From: Paramecium pentaurelia
Lineage: Eukaryota > Ciliophora > Oligohymenophorea > Peniculida > Parameciidae
Reading direction: 5' to 3'
Assembly (NCBI GenBank): GCA_905183005.1
Contig: CAJJDO010000005.1
Location: 642,641-706,640 of the forward strand
Length of the DNA: 64,000 nucleotides
Shown here: one piece after another, positions 21,876 through 34,526 of the stretch
Layout of the letters: the number at the start of each line of letters is the position of its first letter
Numbering within the stretch: the stretch's first letter is position 1
Position numbers and translations under genes: made by a program
The notes under the pieces: generated by a model
What the model saw: the letters and a program-made list of their open reading frames with translations, nothing else
What the model was told of the DNA's origin: nothing
Database searches by the model: none

Positions 21876-24800
21876 ATGAAAAAAAAAGTGATTGATGCAC
21901 TGAAAGATGATAAATACATGTTTAACCCAGCTCCTACATATAAAAATGAAAAAGGTACTGAAGACAAGCTAAAGAAGAAAAAACAAAGAGAAAAAAAACA
22001 ACTCTAAAGAAGAGCTTAATTAGCTGAGTATATATCTAGTGATGATGATGGTCCCTAAAAACAGTAACCAATCCTGGATCAAGATGACTATGGTGCATTA
22101 GGTGATTTGGACCAAGACATCTTAGGTTATTTTTAAATGAAAAGTTAAAAAATACTTAATATGACTTAAAAAATACCAGATTAAGTATGATCGATTTTAA
22201 TAATTATTTTAGATTTTTGATATAGGATCTTTGCATTTAGGGTGTGTGTCATAAATAGGTCCTAATGGAGCTTATTTGATTATTAATTTTACAAGAAATA
22301 AAAAAGGATTTGTAGATTAACATAATCTTAGAGATAGAAAAAGTGTAAATGGAGGAGATTATAAGGTTGGAGAATATGTTATGACAAAAGTTATAGAAGA
22401 ACATAAGAACAATAAGGTTTAATTGAGTTTGCATCCAAATGTAATAAATGATCAATTAAGTGTAAATTAAATAGTTGTTGGAATGTAAATATCAGGAATA
22501 GCTTAAACTTGGAATGAATTTGGTACTACTATAAATTTTGGAACTGAATAATTCAGTGGATTTATAAATGAATAAAAACTTAAGTGTGGAAGAGTTTATC
22601 TCTTTAACATTAAAGAAATCAATTTAAAAGAGAAAATAGTTATATGTGATTTTGAATAAAGAGAGGTTTAATTATAAAATAAGAAACAGATTTCGAAATA
22701 TTTACTTACACCTGGTAATATTTGGAAATGCAATATTGCCAAATCAATTACAGGTGGATAAATTGTTAAATTAAATAAATTTGGAGTTTTGGGATATATA
22801 TTCTAAGATTATTAAGTTGAATAAGAGAAAAACTTTTAATGTAGAATAATTGGATTTGATGAACCTTCAAGACAAATCTATCTCTCAAGTAAATAAGAGC
22901 ATATTGATAACACAATATATATTCCTCCATATGAAGTTGGTTAATAATATTAAGGTGTTGTAATTAATTAATAACTATATTCTGGAGCTTATCTTTTTAA
23001 TGCTATCTTAAATGATGATGAATTATCAACTAAAAAAAGTAAGAAAGCTAAAAAAGGTTAATAACCTAATTTAGGACCTATTTGTATGTTAAATAAAACA
23101 TAGATTCCAGCTGATTAAGAAATTATTGATCATATTTAAAGAATTTGCATTATCAAAGAAATAAATTATTTTGATCATATTGGTTTTGTATCTTTTGAAG
23201 TTAATTCATAACCAAAAATAAGTGATTTGAAAGTTGGAGCAATTGTTAAAGGTGTTGTTAAATAAGTTTTACTTAAAGAGGATTCATATAGTGTATTATT
23301 GAAAATTAATGATAATTTTAATGCTATATTACCATCTATCTAGATGTCAGATTATCCATTAACCAATCCACCTAAATTTAGAGTAGGTAGTAAAATAAGA
23401 GTTAGAATTTTATAAATTGATGAATAACATAACAATATCATAGTAACTATGAAACCTACATTATTAACAGATATTAAAGTCTTTAAGACATTAGATGATA
23501 TAAATGTAGGTGATACATTATATGGATTTACAATTAAAAAATTAGAAAATGGAATTCTTGTTAAATTCTTTTAAAATATTGTAGGATTTCTTTCTAATTT
23601 TAGTCTAGATGGATAAAACCCTGATGATATTAAAGATGGTTAAATTATTAAAGTATATGTTAAATACTTAAATTAAAGTGAAAATAAATTGTTACTCTCT
23701 TTAAAAAAAATAGATCCAAAATAAAAATAAGTTAATGAAGGATAAACTTAAAATGTTCCATTGATAAAACAAGTTAAAACTAAATTAAATTTAGGAGAAA
23801 AAGTGTAATGTATTGTAAGTGCAATAAAGAATAATGTTGTATATGTTAATCTAAAAGATGGAAAATTTGGTAGAATTCATAAGGCCTTTTTTGAGTGTTA
23901 TAGAAATGAAGATAGATTATTTAAATTGTAGAGTGAATTTGAAAATCTTAATGTAGGGTCTCAAATAACTGCTTAAATACTAGGAGAAAATAAAGAAAAT
24001 AATAAATAAATCTTTGATTTGACATGTTTATCAGATCATATTGAATTAGAAAAGGATGTTTAAAAAGACAGCAATAAAATTGTTTATGGTATTATAAAAC
24101 ATATCAAAAGTGACTCAAAATCTCCTTTAGTTGTTTAAATCTATTATAATTATAATGTTTTTATTGATGGCTGGGATATTAATGTTGAATAACCTGATAT
24201 TTTGAATAATTTAGAATCTTAAATTCAGTAAGGACATCCAGTTAAAGTAAAATTATATGAATTTGATAAATAATTGAAAGGTATTATAATAACTGAAGAT
24301 GATCAAGTAAAATAATAATAATAGAATATAAATGATATTCTATACACAAAATAAATTTATAGAATTCTAAGTCATCATGATTCATATATCAGAGTTCAAT
24401 TAAAAAATAGATAATTTGCATCTATTGATATAACAGAATTATAAGAATTATGGGAATTAAATTTGTTTGAATAGTTTCCAGTAGGAAGATGGGGAGTTTG
24501 TAGAATAATAGCAAAAGATAAAGTTTATTGGGCTAGTGCTAGAGAAACATTCCTCAATGATAAGTTATGGAATAAATGTCTTCATCCTGTTAAAAGTAAT
24601 ACAATTTCTTATTAAAAAATGATACTCTCACTAAAATATGATGTTAGAACATAATTATATAAAAAGACTCCTTTAGCTGTAGGATAAGTGGCTATGGGAT
24701 ATGTTACAGGAAGTACATATAATGGTACTTTTGTTAAGTTAAATTATGAAACAACTTGTTTAATAAGAGGATTCAAAACTGACATTAAATATAGACCAAT

Positions 24801-26354
24801 AGTGTTAATGATTACTTAATTAAATAAATTATAAGGAACAGTTGATTTAAATTTACTTAAATATAAGTTAGAAGATAAATAATTAAGAATTGGAGATATT
24901 GTATAAGGTTTGGTAGTAAATATTAGAAATGAGAAGGCTGCAATAAAGATATTGGGTACTCTACAATAAGGAGAATTGGATAAGAAAGATGCTGAGGGAT
25001 TAGAAGGTGAAGATGGTTGGTGGGCAAATAAATTATTTAAGATTGGATAATAAATATAATGTTTGGTGATTGGTTAAAGACAGAATAAAAATAATTAGAC
25101 AGTTTTAAGATTAAGCAATCTTTAAGAATTGATTAAAACTGAAGGAAAGAGATAAATTGAATTAGGGGATATTTAATAAGATGTTATAGAATTGCATGAG
25201 AGTTTTGAAGAAATGGTCAAATAACATTAAATAAAAAATAATGTAATAGTAGAATAATAGAATTAAAATAAAGAAATTGAAGAAGAAATTGGATAAGAAG
25301 TAAATGAAGGAGAAGATAATGAAGATGAGTAAGAGGATGTAGAAGAGGAAGAAGATCATAAAGATTAAGAGATAGAAGAAGAAAATGATTAAGAAGAAAT
25401 TAGAGAGGAAGTATAAAATTTAGAATCAAGAGCTGAATATGAGAAGTAATATTAATATAGTTATGATTTAGAAAAATATTAACAAATCCTAATTCATCTG
25501 TGATTTGGATTGAATTTGTTGCTTATGCTGCTGAAAATGAAGGTATTGAGAGTGCTAGAAATATTATTGAAAGAGCATTAAGAGTTATCAATTTTAGTAA
25601 TGAATTAGAAAGATTGAATTTATGGACAGCTTATTTAAATTTAGAATTCAATTTTGGATCTGAAGATAATTTGATTAGTGTCTTTAAAAGAGGTTGTTAA
25701 AATTGTGATGGAAAGAAACTTCATATAAAATTGATCAATATTTACAGAAAGGCAGAAAAGGTAGATTTAACAGTTGAATTATCAAGAGTATATTTAAATA
25801 TATTATTTTTATAGTCTTTTGTCTAAAAATACAAATAAAGTTGCAAAAGTTGGATGGAATTTTTATAGAGTTTAATGGAATGGTAGAAAGTACATGATGA
25901 TGAAAATCCTTAATATTCTTTTAAAGATACATTAAATAGAGCCATGTAATGTTTGAAAAAAACAAAGCAAGTCAAATTTTTAGCTTTTTATGGAAGATTG
26001 TAATTTTAGAATAATTAAATTGAAGAAGGTAAAACTACATATGAAACTATTTTGGATAAAAATTCTACAAGGTATTTTAATTAAATAATAATTAGAACTG
26101 ATATATGGTCATAATATTTAGATTTAGTGATTAAATATTGTTAACCTGATGTGGTTAGATCAATATTTTAAAAGGCTATTCATAATAATAAAAAACCAAG
26201 AAAGATCAAATTTTTATTTAAGAAATAATTAGAATATGAAAATTAATATGGAGATAGTGCAACTATATAGAAAGTAAAGGAGTAGGCAGAATAATGGGTT
26301 TCATAGTTTATGTAAAGAGATGCATAACAAGAAGATGAAGAAGATTCAGATTGA
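21876..26354 (+). CDS. RRP5: rRNA-processing factor RRP5 (PDCD11)
   Basis: The 1465-residue product has a basic N-terminal tail (KLKKKKQREKKQ), then many S1 RNA-binding repeats from about residue 90 to 1130. Examples are LGCVSQIGPNGAYLIINF, VGAIVKGVVKQVL and VGDTLYGFTIKKLENGILVKFF. An acidic linker (NEGEDNEDEQEDVEEEED) follows, then C-terminal HAT repeats (NPNSSVIWIEFVAY, ARNIIERAL, LWTAYLNLEF). This is the full RRP5 plan; the protein is needed for both 18S and 5.8S rRNA maturation in the nucleolus. Introns of 28, 26 and 27 nt; the 26-nt one sits exactly at the linker/HAT border (about 25448-25473) and restores the frame. Length is normal for the family (about 1700-1870) or slightly short. 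Confidence 0.93.
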
Positions 26355-26444
26355 TTTATTAGAACATGTGTATAATTCATATTATATATAAATAAACAAA
26401 TTTAATAAAAATGATAATTTAATAAAATCAGATTAGGATTATTT

Positions 26445-27336
26445 ATGAGTGTAAAGAATATGATACCTACCTTTATTCTTAAAACTTATTAAATGTTAGA
26501 GGTATTATACTAAAAACTATGGAGTTATTAGGATAAAATGAGTGAGAATATCATAAGTTGGATTAATTAAGGAACTGCTTTTATAGTATATAATTAAGAT
26601 TTGTTGGAAAAAAATGTTTTATAAAATTTTTTTAAACATAGTAATTATTCTAGTTTTGTCAGGTAAGTATTAAAACTAAATCTAGATAATTAAATCTCTA
26701 TAATTTTAAGAAGGTTAAATCTAATGAAGGATTCATTTTTAAGCATAATTTTTTTCGAAAAGGAACTAAGTATTGAGTCAATAATAATTAATAGATAGAT
26801 GCTACGATATATTAAAAAAAAAAATCAAGAAGATTAGCCTATTCCATCCGCTATATAAGAAGAACGAGGTAAATGTGTAATAATCTTTAACTTTAGCATT
26901 TCATATATAAGAGGAATAAAATCTATTTAAAGAGTGTGCTATTGATATAAAATAAACAAATAATAAATTAAAGGAAGATATGAAGTTATTACAAGAGACT
27001 TCTTCATATTTAATAGATTAAATGTAAAATTTAAATTATGTAATAAATGATTACATATTCTAAGTATATTTATAATCAAAATGTTGATATTGAACAAAAA
27101 TTTAAGTAAGTAGGATAGATGTTATAAGCTATTAATGAAGAACTTAAATCAGAAAGTAAATTTTACATTTTTATTATTTAGAATAAAGTGATTCACATAC
27201 TATAAACTAGACTATAGTGAGAAAGGAAGAGTTTTATTAAGATTCTAAGGTTGGATCTCCTAATCCATATGTTGATTATAATAGTATAGCTTTGAATCCT
27301 TTGGATTATGAATGCTTTATTGACTCGTTCTTATGA
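26445..27336 (+). CDS. Heat-shock-factor type DNA-binding protein
   Basis: A 244-residue protein built from seven exons (introns 30, 23, 25, 28, 25 and 26 nt). Residues 5-95 form an HSF DNA-binding domain: IPTFILKTYQMLE, IISWINQGTAFIV, VLQNFFKHSNYSSFVRQLNLY and FIFKHNFFRKG. The recognition helix (SSFVRQLNLY) is intact. Behind it lies a helical region (IKQTNNKLKEDMKLLQET) that may replace the usual HR-A/B trimerisation zipper, and a short acidic tail (YECFIDSFL). It should bind nGAAn-type elements and act in stress or developmental transcription. Ciliates hold many small HSF-like paralogs; which stress it serves is unknown. Confidence 0.85.
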
Positions 27337-27405
27337 CTACATATAAATTTAATTAAATGATATTATGATTATTATAAAACTAATTATAGCATTTAATTTA
27401 TTAAT

Positions 27406-28604
27406 ATGTAAATTTATGATGTATGCATAATTGGGGCAGGCCCTGTTGGATTGTCTTTGGCAGCTGCTCTATAGAAATCCAAATAATTAAATAAAATCAT
27501 AATTTTAGATTCAATAAAAAGACCTTAATTTAATAAGTAGGGTCTTCCTAATCAGAGAGTATTATCAGTCACATAATCTTCAAGAGAAGTTTTGTAATCA
27601 GTAGGAGCATGGGATAAACTTGAATAAGGAAGAGTTAATTAATATAACAGGATGATCATTGATGAAAGCAATGGTTAGGATTATTTGGAGTTCAAGAATT
27701 AATCAGCCCATATAATTGAATATGATAATATAGTGAATGCATTATTGGAAGTATATGATGGAGAAATAGAGTTTGAAAGTAAATTAGAGAAAATAGATCT
27801 TAAGCCTAATGAATATGTAACAGTAAATGATAAATTTCAATGTAAATTATTAATTGGGAGTGATGGTAATAAATCTAAAGTGAAAGAGTGTAGTAATATA
27901 GGTACATATGGTCACTCATATCATTAAATGGGTATTGTGTGTACAGTTGAAAGAACTGATTAAGACAGTGAAGTAGCATACTAGACTTATTTATCAAATG
28001 GGTATAAAATAATTAATAAAATAGTTGTCCATTAGCTTTATTACCTCTTTATAATCCATATAGTTCAATAGTATGGACAGCATATTTGGATGATTATAAA
28101 TATTTAATGTCATTGTCAGATGAGTAATTTCTCTAGGTCCTTAATAGTTAATTAGGTAGATATTCACCAAGAATCAAGAGTATTTCAAATAAAAGGATGG
28201 CATTTCCTTTATAGTCATTACAAGCTTAAAGATATATTTAGAAGAGAATAGCATTAATTGGAGATGCTGCACATTCAAATCATCCTATGGCTGGATAAGG
28301 CATGAATATGGGAATCAATGATGCTGCTCTTTTGGCCAATTGTATTATCAAAAATTCTAGGTCTGGAAATGATATTGGCTTAGAATAATCTCTAGAAGAA
28401 TATGAATCATAGGCTAAACTTATGAATTATACAACTTCAATAGCTATGGAATTGATAAAGAACACTTATGAGAATAAGACTATATCTCCTTTGAGATAAT
28501 TAGGAGCAAAAGTAATAAATAACTTAGATCCAATAAAACAAATTATGATCTAGTATGGATCCAAACATCCATTAGGACCATCTTAATTTGAATGGGTAAA
28601 ATGA
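27406..28604 (+). CDS. COQ6: Ubiquinone biosynthesis FAD monooxygenase COQ6
   Basis: A 391-residue flavoprotein with one 23-nt intron. The N-terminal FAD-binding fold reads VCIIGAGPVGLSLAAAL. The middle has LLIGSDGNKSKVKE, and the second FAD motif is ALIGDAAHSNHPMAGQGMNMGINDAALL. These are hallmarks of the UbiH/COQ6 aromatic hydroxylases, which add a ring hydroxyl in coenzyme Q synthesis on the inner mitochondrial membrane. The first ten residues (MQIYDVCII) give no obvious mitochondrial leader, so an upstream exon may be missing or targeting may be internal. Other UbiH-type hydroxylases are possible, but the overall length and motifs fit COQ6 best. Confidence 0.85.
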
Positions 28605-28637
28605 AAATGATGTTTTATATTAATCAAATAATAAAAA

Positions 28638-29464
28638 ATGTTCAATTACATGGCAATGAATGAGCAGCAAGTACGTGAAGGCGTACAAAAATATGGACCA
28701 GCTGTTGGTGCTAGAAAGATAATAGATCAAGAATACCAACATGCTTTGGAAACACTAAATACTGGAATTTATGTATAAAAACAAATAATAATAAGATTAC
28801 TTATTATTGTGCAGAGTAGAAATCTGAATGTAGCAGAATTGGTTCCACAAGCAAATGTTTTTGTGGACATCTATTTAGTTAACACAAATAACAATTAGGT
28901 AAAAAATTTAATACTGGATGTGAAAAGTGTGAATGCAAAAGGTTTTAGTTTGTACCTTCAAGACCAGAAGAATGTGGAATGTATTGGCTACCTCGCAGAA
29001 AAGACTTTAATATTTTAACATGGAGACCTCCTTGTAAATGTAATCATGGATGTGAAGATCATCTTCCAAATTATCCATTAAGATGCAGGAAATGTCAATG
29101 TTCTGATTTTGATTCCTATTTTGCTTGTATAGCATGTGATAGAAGATGGGAATTACATGAAACTTTATTTGAAGATGAGTCAGAAAGAAAAGCATTAGGC
29201 AAAAAGGTTGGTTAGGATTATCTTCCTTTATCAACTACTCCTGACATCTAATAGAATGTTTTTTAGGATTAGAAATATTAACAAATGCCATAAAAATTAT
29301 AATAAGGATTAGTTGGAAATGATAAACCCTTTCCAAAATAATAAATACAAACTAACAAATAATAACAATATACTACTGCTTATACAAGACCAAATTAACC
29401 ATAATAAAAGGCTATTTAGTAATAATAATAATAAACTAATAAAATTGTTTAAAAGAAAAAGTGA
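28638..29464 (+). CDS. FAM221 family protein, cysteine-rich
   Basis: A 267-residue protein with one 23-nt intron. It carries the FAM221 cysteine-rich domain: CFCGHLFSQHK, CEKCECKRFQFVPSRPEECG, CKCNHGCEDH, CRKCQCSDFDSYFACIACD and ERKALGKKVG. The regularly placed Cys and His pairs probably bind zinc. FAM221A/B are conserved in organisms with cilia, yet their biochemical role is unknown. The C-terminal third is Gln/Asn-rich and likely disordered. Its stop is 32 bp from that of the p24 gene on the opposite strand. Confidence 0.85.
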
Positions 29465-29496
29465 TTATTTCTATATATCTATCAATAAGATAATTA

Positions 29497-30106
29497 TCAC
29501 ACTCTTGCACTAAAATCTTTATCTTTAAAAAAATAATATACAACACTTATCTAAGTTATAGCTATTATTATTAATATTCCTATTTTTGCTGAAGCACACC
29601 ATTTAACATTTTATTATGTCTACTCCAACACTAATTTAATAATAATATTTACATATTTAATGAGCGTTTTCTCTATCAGTAATCCAATTCTAATTTCTGT
29701 ATATTGTCTAAAAGTTTCTATTAGTTCTTGACAACTCTTTAGACATCTCATTAAATTGTTCTGATTATGCATATTCTTTATCTACACCTTCCATATCAAA
29801 ATCAAAACTCACAGTTTTATAGCCTTTAGATAAACTTTTGAAACAGATATAATATGTTCCCTTATCTCTTAACAATTATTTAAGTGCTCCTTCTTTAGTA
29901 TTTTATTTCTTTACTAATTTATCTCCATTTTCTGATTCTATTGTAATTTCTGTTTTATTTTCATCCAATCCAGATATCTAATAATTTACTGTAACATAAG
30001 TATTTCCTGTATATGATTTAACATAAAAGCATGTAGGCTTTTAAGTAATCTAAACTGATAAGCCATGCCCAAAATATATTAAACAGATCAAATACATTAT
30101 TTTCAT
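29497..30106 (-). CDS. p24/emp24 cargo receptor of the early secretory pathway
   Basis: The 195-residue product has the p24 layout: signal peptide (MKIMYLICLIYFGHGLS), a GOLD beta-domain with CFYVKSYTGNTY and GTYYICFKSL (two cysteines for the disulfide), a coiled segment with DRENAHQ, one membrane helix (IGILIIIAITQISVVYYFF) and a short tail (KDKDFSARV). One 22-nt intron precedes the membrane segment. p24 proteins cycle between ER and Golgi in COPII and COPI vesicles; the FF next to the membrane is the usual COP-binding pair. Divergent from the PH/Sec14 gene (39 bp). Confidence 0.85.
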
Positions 30107-30145
30107 CTTTTTTAATATAAATTATACATCTCTTTATTAAAATTA

Positions 30146-32216
30146 ATGAATTAAAGACCAATCAAAAATGGATATCTGTAATTTAATAAAATAAGCTAAG
30201 ATAACAGAAACATATATTTGGACTAAAAACTACTAAATTTTATTATTTGGAAGGAACTCAATTTTTGATTTTTGAAGATGACAAAGTAATTGCTTATTTA
30301 TTATCAGACTCATATACCACAAGAAAGAATAGATCTATCAGGTTTCATAGTTGATGGCACTTGGTAGGAAGATGGTTATTATACATTTACCCTAAGACAT
30401 TTATAATAAGAGATTATTATGTAATTTATAACTATGACATATGATGATGCTGCAGAATGGGTTAGTAAAATTAAATAAGCTATACTCATTTCTGAATATG
30501 AAGCTTTGCTCCATTAAACAAGTTATTAAATTTCAATTGATTAAAATAGATCGTATAAGAATGACTCATCAAATGTTACAAAGTATATATATTTTCTATT
30601 GATTTAGAAATATTCCTGAATATGTTTAAAAATAATTATAACTCTATTAAGAATTAAGTAAAGATAAATGGATTATTGAGAAAACATTAAAGCAAATGAA
30701 ATTAACAGCAATTTAATCATAAAATAATATCATATTAAAAGGAGAATATGTATTTAATACTTCACTTTAAAATGTGATAACAATAATTCAAGTAAATGAA
30801 TTTATTAAATTAAAATAGAAAGGTGGAAAACTGTTAGATTTATTTAGAAAATAATCTGATGTTCACGAGATTGATTTAAATTAATTTCATTAAGATATTT
30901 GGCATTTTAATAATGATGGTAAGAAATATATTTTAGAATCCAAATATATATAGTTTGATTTTCAAAGAAATAACTCATTTTTTTTAACCAAAGAATCTAT
31001 TACTGAAAACTAATTTCCAATGATTAAAACAGATGAAAAACAATCAAAGAAAAATATGATATCTATATTTAAAGTTTTGGAAATTATACATGTAGTTGAG
31101 GAGGATTCTAAATGTTTTACTTAATATATGTATGTAGTAAAGAAAGATGAAAATGAAAAAATAATAAGAAAATTGATGAAAGAATAAATAATTAATCTGT
31201 CTATAATTTCAACAGAATTGGATTTACTTTTAATGTAGATTAATAATGAATCTATACCAATAATATAATCAAGAATTGTAGTTGGAACAGATCATTCAAA
31301 TTAAGAAAATTAAGAAAATGAATTTATACAAGGTGAAAATATACATTTTCCTCCTTAAGATAGATTAGGTTATGTGGATCATTAATTACAACCAAATCAA
31401 CCAGCAGCAATACATGAAAATATGCATAAAAGAATCATACATTAAAATGAAGAATAATTGAAGGCATTAGCAGAATTAAAAGAGAGGATAGGACATCTAT
31501 TTTTGAATGATTAGACCATGATTAGATATTTAATTGCAAGAAATTATAAAGTAAAAGAAACTGAAAAAATGATATTGAAATGCTTAGTATATATTTAATT
31601 CTTTATTTTATTTAGTAATGGAGAAAGGAAAATAAAATAAATTCTAGAAAAACTTCTGATTACTAAATTTATGCTAATGAGAATGTACATACTTAATTGG
31701 GATTTTCTAAATGGGGTCATCCAATTTTAGTAACTAATGGAATGAATTCACATCCAGAAAAGTTTGAAAATGAATAAGGATTCTCTGAATAAGGATATTT
31801 AGAATATCATTAAAGTTTAATGGAAGAAGGAATTAGATCGTATTTATTTATATTAATAATAAAAGTATGAGAGGATATGTAGATCAATTTATAGTGATTA
31901 TAGATTGTTATAAATTGACTCCAGCTAACTTTTCTTTCAGTGTATTGAAGAATGCATTTATAGAAATTTTCAATTATTATCCTGAAAGATAATTTAGAAT
32001 ATATGTATTAAATACAAATTTCTTGACTCGATCCTTTTATGCTATGTTAAAGCCCTTTTTACCATCTAGAACAGTTGAAAAGGTTATATAAATTTTAATT
32101 TTTAGATAAATTTTATAGGATAAGATTTTAATGAGATTAAGAATGCATTATCAAGAGATTTAGATGAAGAAACAATTCCAAAAAGGTATGGTGGTAAAAA
32201 TATACTAATTTAATGA
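30146..32216 (+). CDS. PH and CRAL-TRIO (Sec14) domain protein
   Basis: Six introns (22-29 nt) give 640 residues. The N-terminus is a PH domain: KNGYLQQKHIFGLKTTKFYYLEG, LIFEDDK, YTFTLRHLQ and AAEWVSKIKQAI. The C-terminal third is a Sec14 domain: a CRAL-TRIO-N part (LIARNYKVKETEKMILK), QFIVIIDCYKLTPANF, FYAMLKPFLPSRTVEK, then IPKRYGGKN close to the end. Sec14 domains carry a phospholipid between membranes; the PH domain should hold the protein on phosphoinositide-rich membrane. The middle (about residues 120-420) is unassigned and could be a GOLD- or START-like fold. The start needs a 23-nt intron inside the PH domain. Confidence 0.8.
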
Positions 32217-32426
32217 TTATAAATAAAATTATCACAATCATTGATTTATTATATAGATTTATGTTAATAAGAATGATGTTAAAAGAATCTAGAACACTTA
32301 TTTCAATTGATTATTTAAATTCAATATTTTGATATTAATTTAACGTATAAAATTATTAAATTGACATTCTATTTTAGATAAAGGGAAAGATTTAATGTAA
32401 TAAATGATATAATATTCACTTATAAT

Positions 32427-32880
32427 TCATTCATTAGTTGTCTTATGTTCATAGTAATTGTAGGAGTGAAGAATTTAATTATTTGATCTGACTTCTATTT
32501 TTAGATTATTGTATATTTTATCAATTTTTTATGAAACTCGACAAACTAACTATTTCTTGCCACTTAAAACATCTAATACTGCCAAGGGAGCTGACCGTTT
32601 ATTATTTTTATAATAATGAATTAGAGATTTAGCACTAGAGTAATTTAAATTTAGAACTTTGGCAACCTGATTCTAATATGAAAAAGAATACCTCTTTAAT
32701 TTATTTCCCTTCTTAAAATACTTATCGAAATAGTTATTGTTGTAGCTCAATAGGAATCTTGTGAACCCTTCGAGTATTAGATTTAGAAATTATTCTTTTA
32801 GGAATATAGTCTTCTCCCTCAGAACTTTAAGTACTAGAGATATCATCTTCAATCAACACTTTTTTTTCTGTCTTACTCAT
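32427..32880 (-). CDS. Small helix-turn-helix-like protein
   Basis: A 142-residue protein with one intron (25 nt preferred over a 19-nt alternative in the same phase). An acidic Ser-rich start (KKVLIEDDISSTQSSEGED) is followed by a basic region and KQIKEVAKVLNLNYSSAKSL. That segment has the spacing of a homeodomain-like or transposase-type helix-turn-helix, with a basic end (YYKNNKRSAP). It may bind DNA. The C-terminus (KIDKIYNNLKIEV) is helical. No partner gene nearby suggests a transposon, and no terminal repeats were seen. Function is inferred only from the helix pattern. Confidence 0.45.
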
Positions 32881-33100
32881 AATTAATAACTTAAAAGATA
32901 ATAAAATATTATAGTTTCAGACATTTTACAAATTAATCTCTATAAAACTAAATCTTTTATTTGTTTAAATATATTAGCAAAGATAAATTGAATGAAACAA
33001 ATTAGAATTGAGATTATGATTATATTTATATATACTAAGCATATATGTTTATTATAATAAAAGATTAGAATAATAAAAATATTGTTTATTTGTATAAATT

Positions 33101-33728
33101 TCATTAGACTGCAACGACAGGAGGTTTCCTCATTTCTTTTATAAATCTCTAATAAATCTCATCCTCTCTCTAATTCAATTCTTGTGCTGTTGCAGGTGCA
33201 TAATAATTAGGATAATCCAAGCCTAATATCTTTAGATTATATATACTTACCATATTTTGTGATTTTTAGTAATTATTTCTCTACATAATTCACTACCTTT
33301 GATGCATCAGCCCAATTTCTATTTGCATTTGATCTATGGCCCAAAATAAAAGGAGTACGTAAATGGAAATATTATTATTAATAGTTCTTTATTATAGTAA
33401 TGCATCAAAATACCAGAGCTTTATCCATTCTAGCACTTAAATTATAAAGATTTGTGATCCTACCTGATTCATGATTAAGAAATACTCTCATGTGATTCAA
33501 GAATGACTCACCTTTAATATAAAATTCTCAAGTACCAACTCTCAATCTCTTAGAAAATGCTTCATATTCATATTCAGTCAAATCAGGTCTCATTGTACTG
33601 AATGATGATTTATAATATTTGAAATGCTATTCAGTAGTCATCTAACGAGCATTAATAGCTATTCCTCTCTCTGGATCAATGTATACTTCATCTGTCTCTG
33701 TACCTCTCTAATTTCTTAATTGATTCAT
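33101..33728 (-). CDS. Unknown 182-residue protein
   Basis: Three introns (24, 27 and 28 nt) are needed; the first two remove in-frame TGAs and all lengths add up to an open frame. The sequence is Arg/Tyr/Asn rich and mostly helical: EVYIDPERGIAINARQMTTE, GESFLNHMRVFLNHESGRI, TPFILGHRSNANRNWADASK and ending KEMRKPPVVAVQ. There is no signal peptide, membrane helix or metal motif. The style (basic, aromatic, short) is like ciliate-specific mitochondrial respiratory or ribosomal subunits, but this is only an impression. No family recognised. Confidence 0.55.
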
Positions 33729-33766
33729 ATTAATATAAATATTAATTTTTAGATTCAAATCCTAGG

Positions 33767-34480
33767 ATGGAAGTTAATAAGCCTTTCATTATTACAAAGC
33801 GATAAGGTGATTCTTTATTACCTCCTGATTGTGAAGAATTTAATGAAGCTATAGAGGATAAAATAAGGTTTTTGTAAAGTTCAAATATATTCATAATTGT
33901 AAGTTAACTATCCATAATCGTTAGTGTGCATTTATATATTAATGCATAAGATTTCTATATTATTTCATACATTATCGAACTACATGTTACACATATGCAA
34001 TATTGTGTTTAGTTATAGTAGGTGGAAACATTTTTTGGATTGCAAGTTCAACCTATGGATTTCTTGGTATTAATTCAAGGTCTTCTTCAGAAATTGGAAA
34101 ATATCTGTGTTTGACATCAACTGTTCTAGCGACTCGATTAATTACATACTTTTTAGTTTGGGCATTAATGCAAGGATATGCTTAACAATACAATATTTTA
34201 TCTAAAACTAGATTATTATAGGAAAATACAACATAATAACCAACTTCAACAGATATAACTGAAGATTAAAAGTAAGAAATCATTTGTGGATAATTGTATC
34301 AAGGAACTTTAATGATGGTTTAAGCTATAATTGAAACTATCTTTTTAGGTGTTATTATCTACTTTGTTGTTTAAGTTAAAAAGTATATTACAAGTATATT
34401 TAATATTCATAACTTTAGATTATGAAAGTAATTAAAAAAAGAAATAAAGGAAATGGAATCTATAAGCTTCCATCGTTTGA
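33767..34480 (+). CDS. Four-helix membrane protein, unknown
   Basis: A 220-residue protein with two introns (26 and 25 nt); the second replaces an early stop by the tail NYESNQKKKQRKWNLQ. After a polar N-terminus (ITKRQGDSLLPPDCEEF) come about four hydrophobic segments: AILCLVIVGGNIFWIA, LCLTSTVLATRLITYFLV, and TLMMVQAIIETIFLGVIIYFVV, with a weaker first one around FLYYFIHY. A Gln/Thr-rich loop lies between the third and fourth. No transporter motif recognised. Divergent from the unknown gene at 33101-33728 (38 bp). Confidence 0.55.
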
Positions 34481-34526
34481 TTACAAAAATTTTAATTAAT
34501 ATATTTTATATATATATTCTATTGAA

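Noticed and set aside
25440..25480. Poly-A frameshift in RRP5 before the HAT repeats
   Set aside because: A normal 26-nt intron (GTAATATTAA...GATTTAG) removes the problem and gives the family sequence AEYEKKILTNPNSS.
32427..32880. Transposase remnant because of the helix-turn-helix pattern
   Set aside because: No catalytic triad, terminal inverted repeats or target-site duplication are visible, and the gene has an intact frame with a normal intron.
33525..33550. In-frame TGA in the unknown gene at 33101-33728, possibly recoded
   Set aside because: It lies inside a 24-nt GT...AG intron; no recoding is needed.
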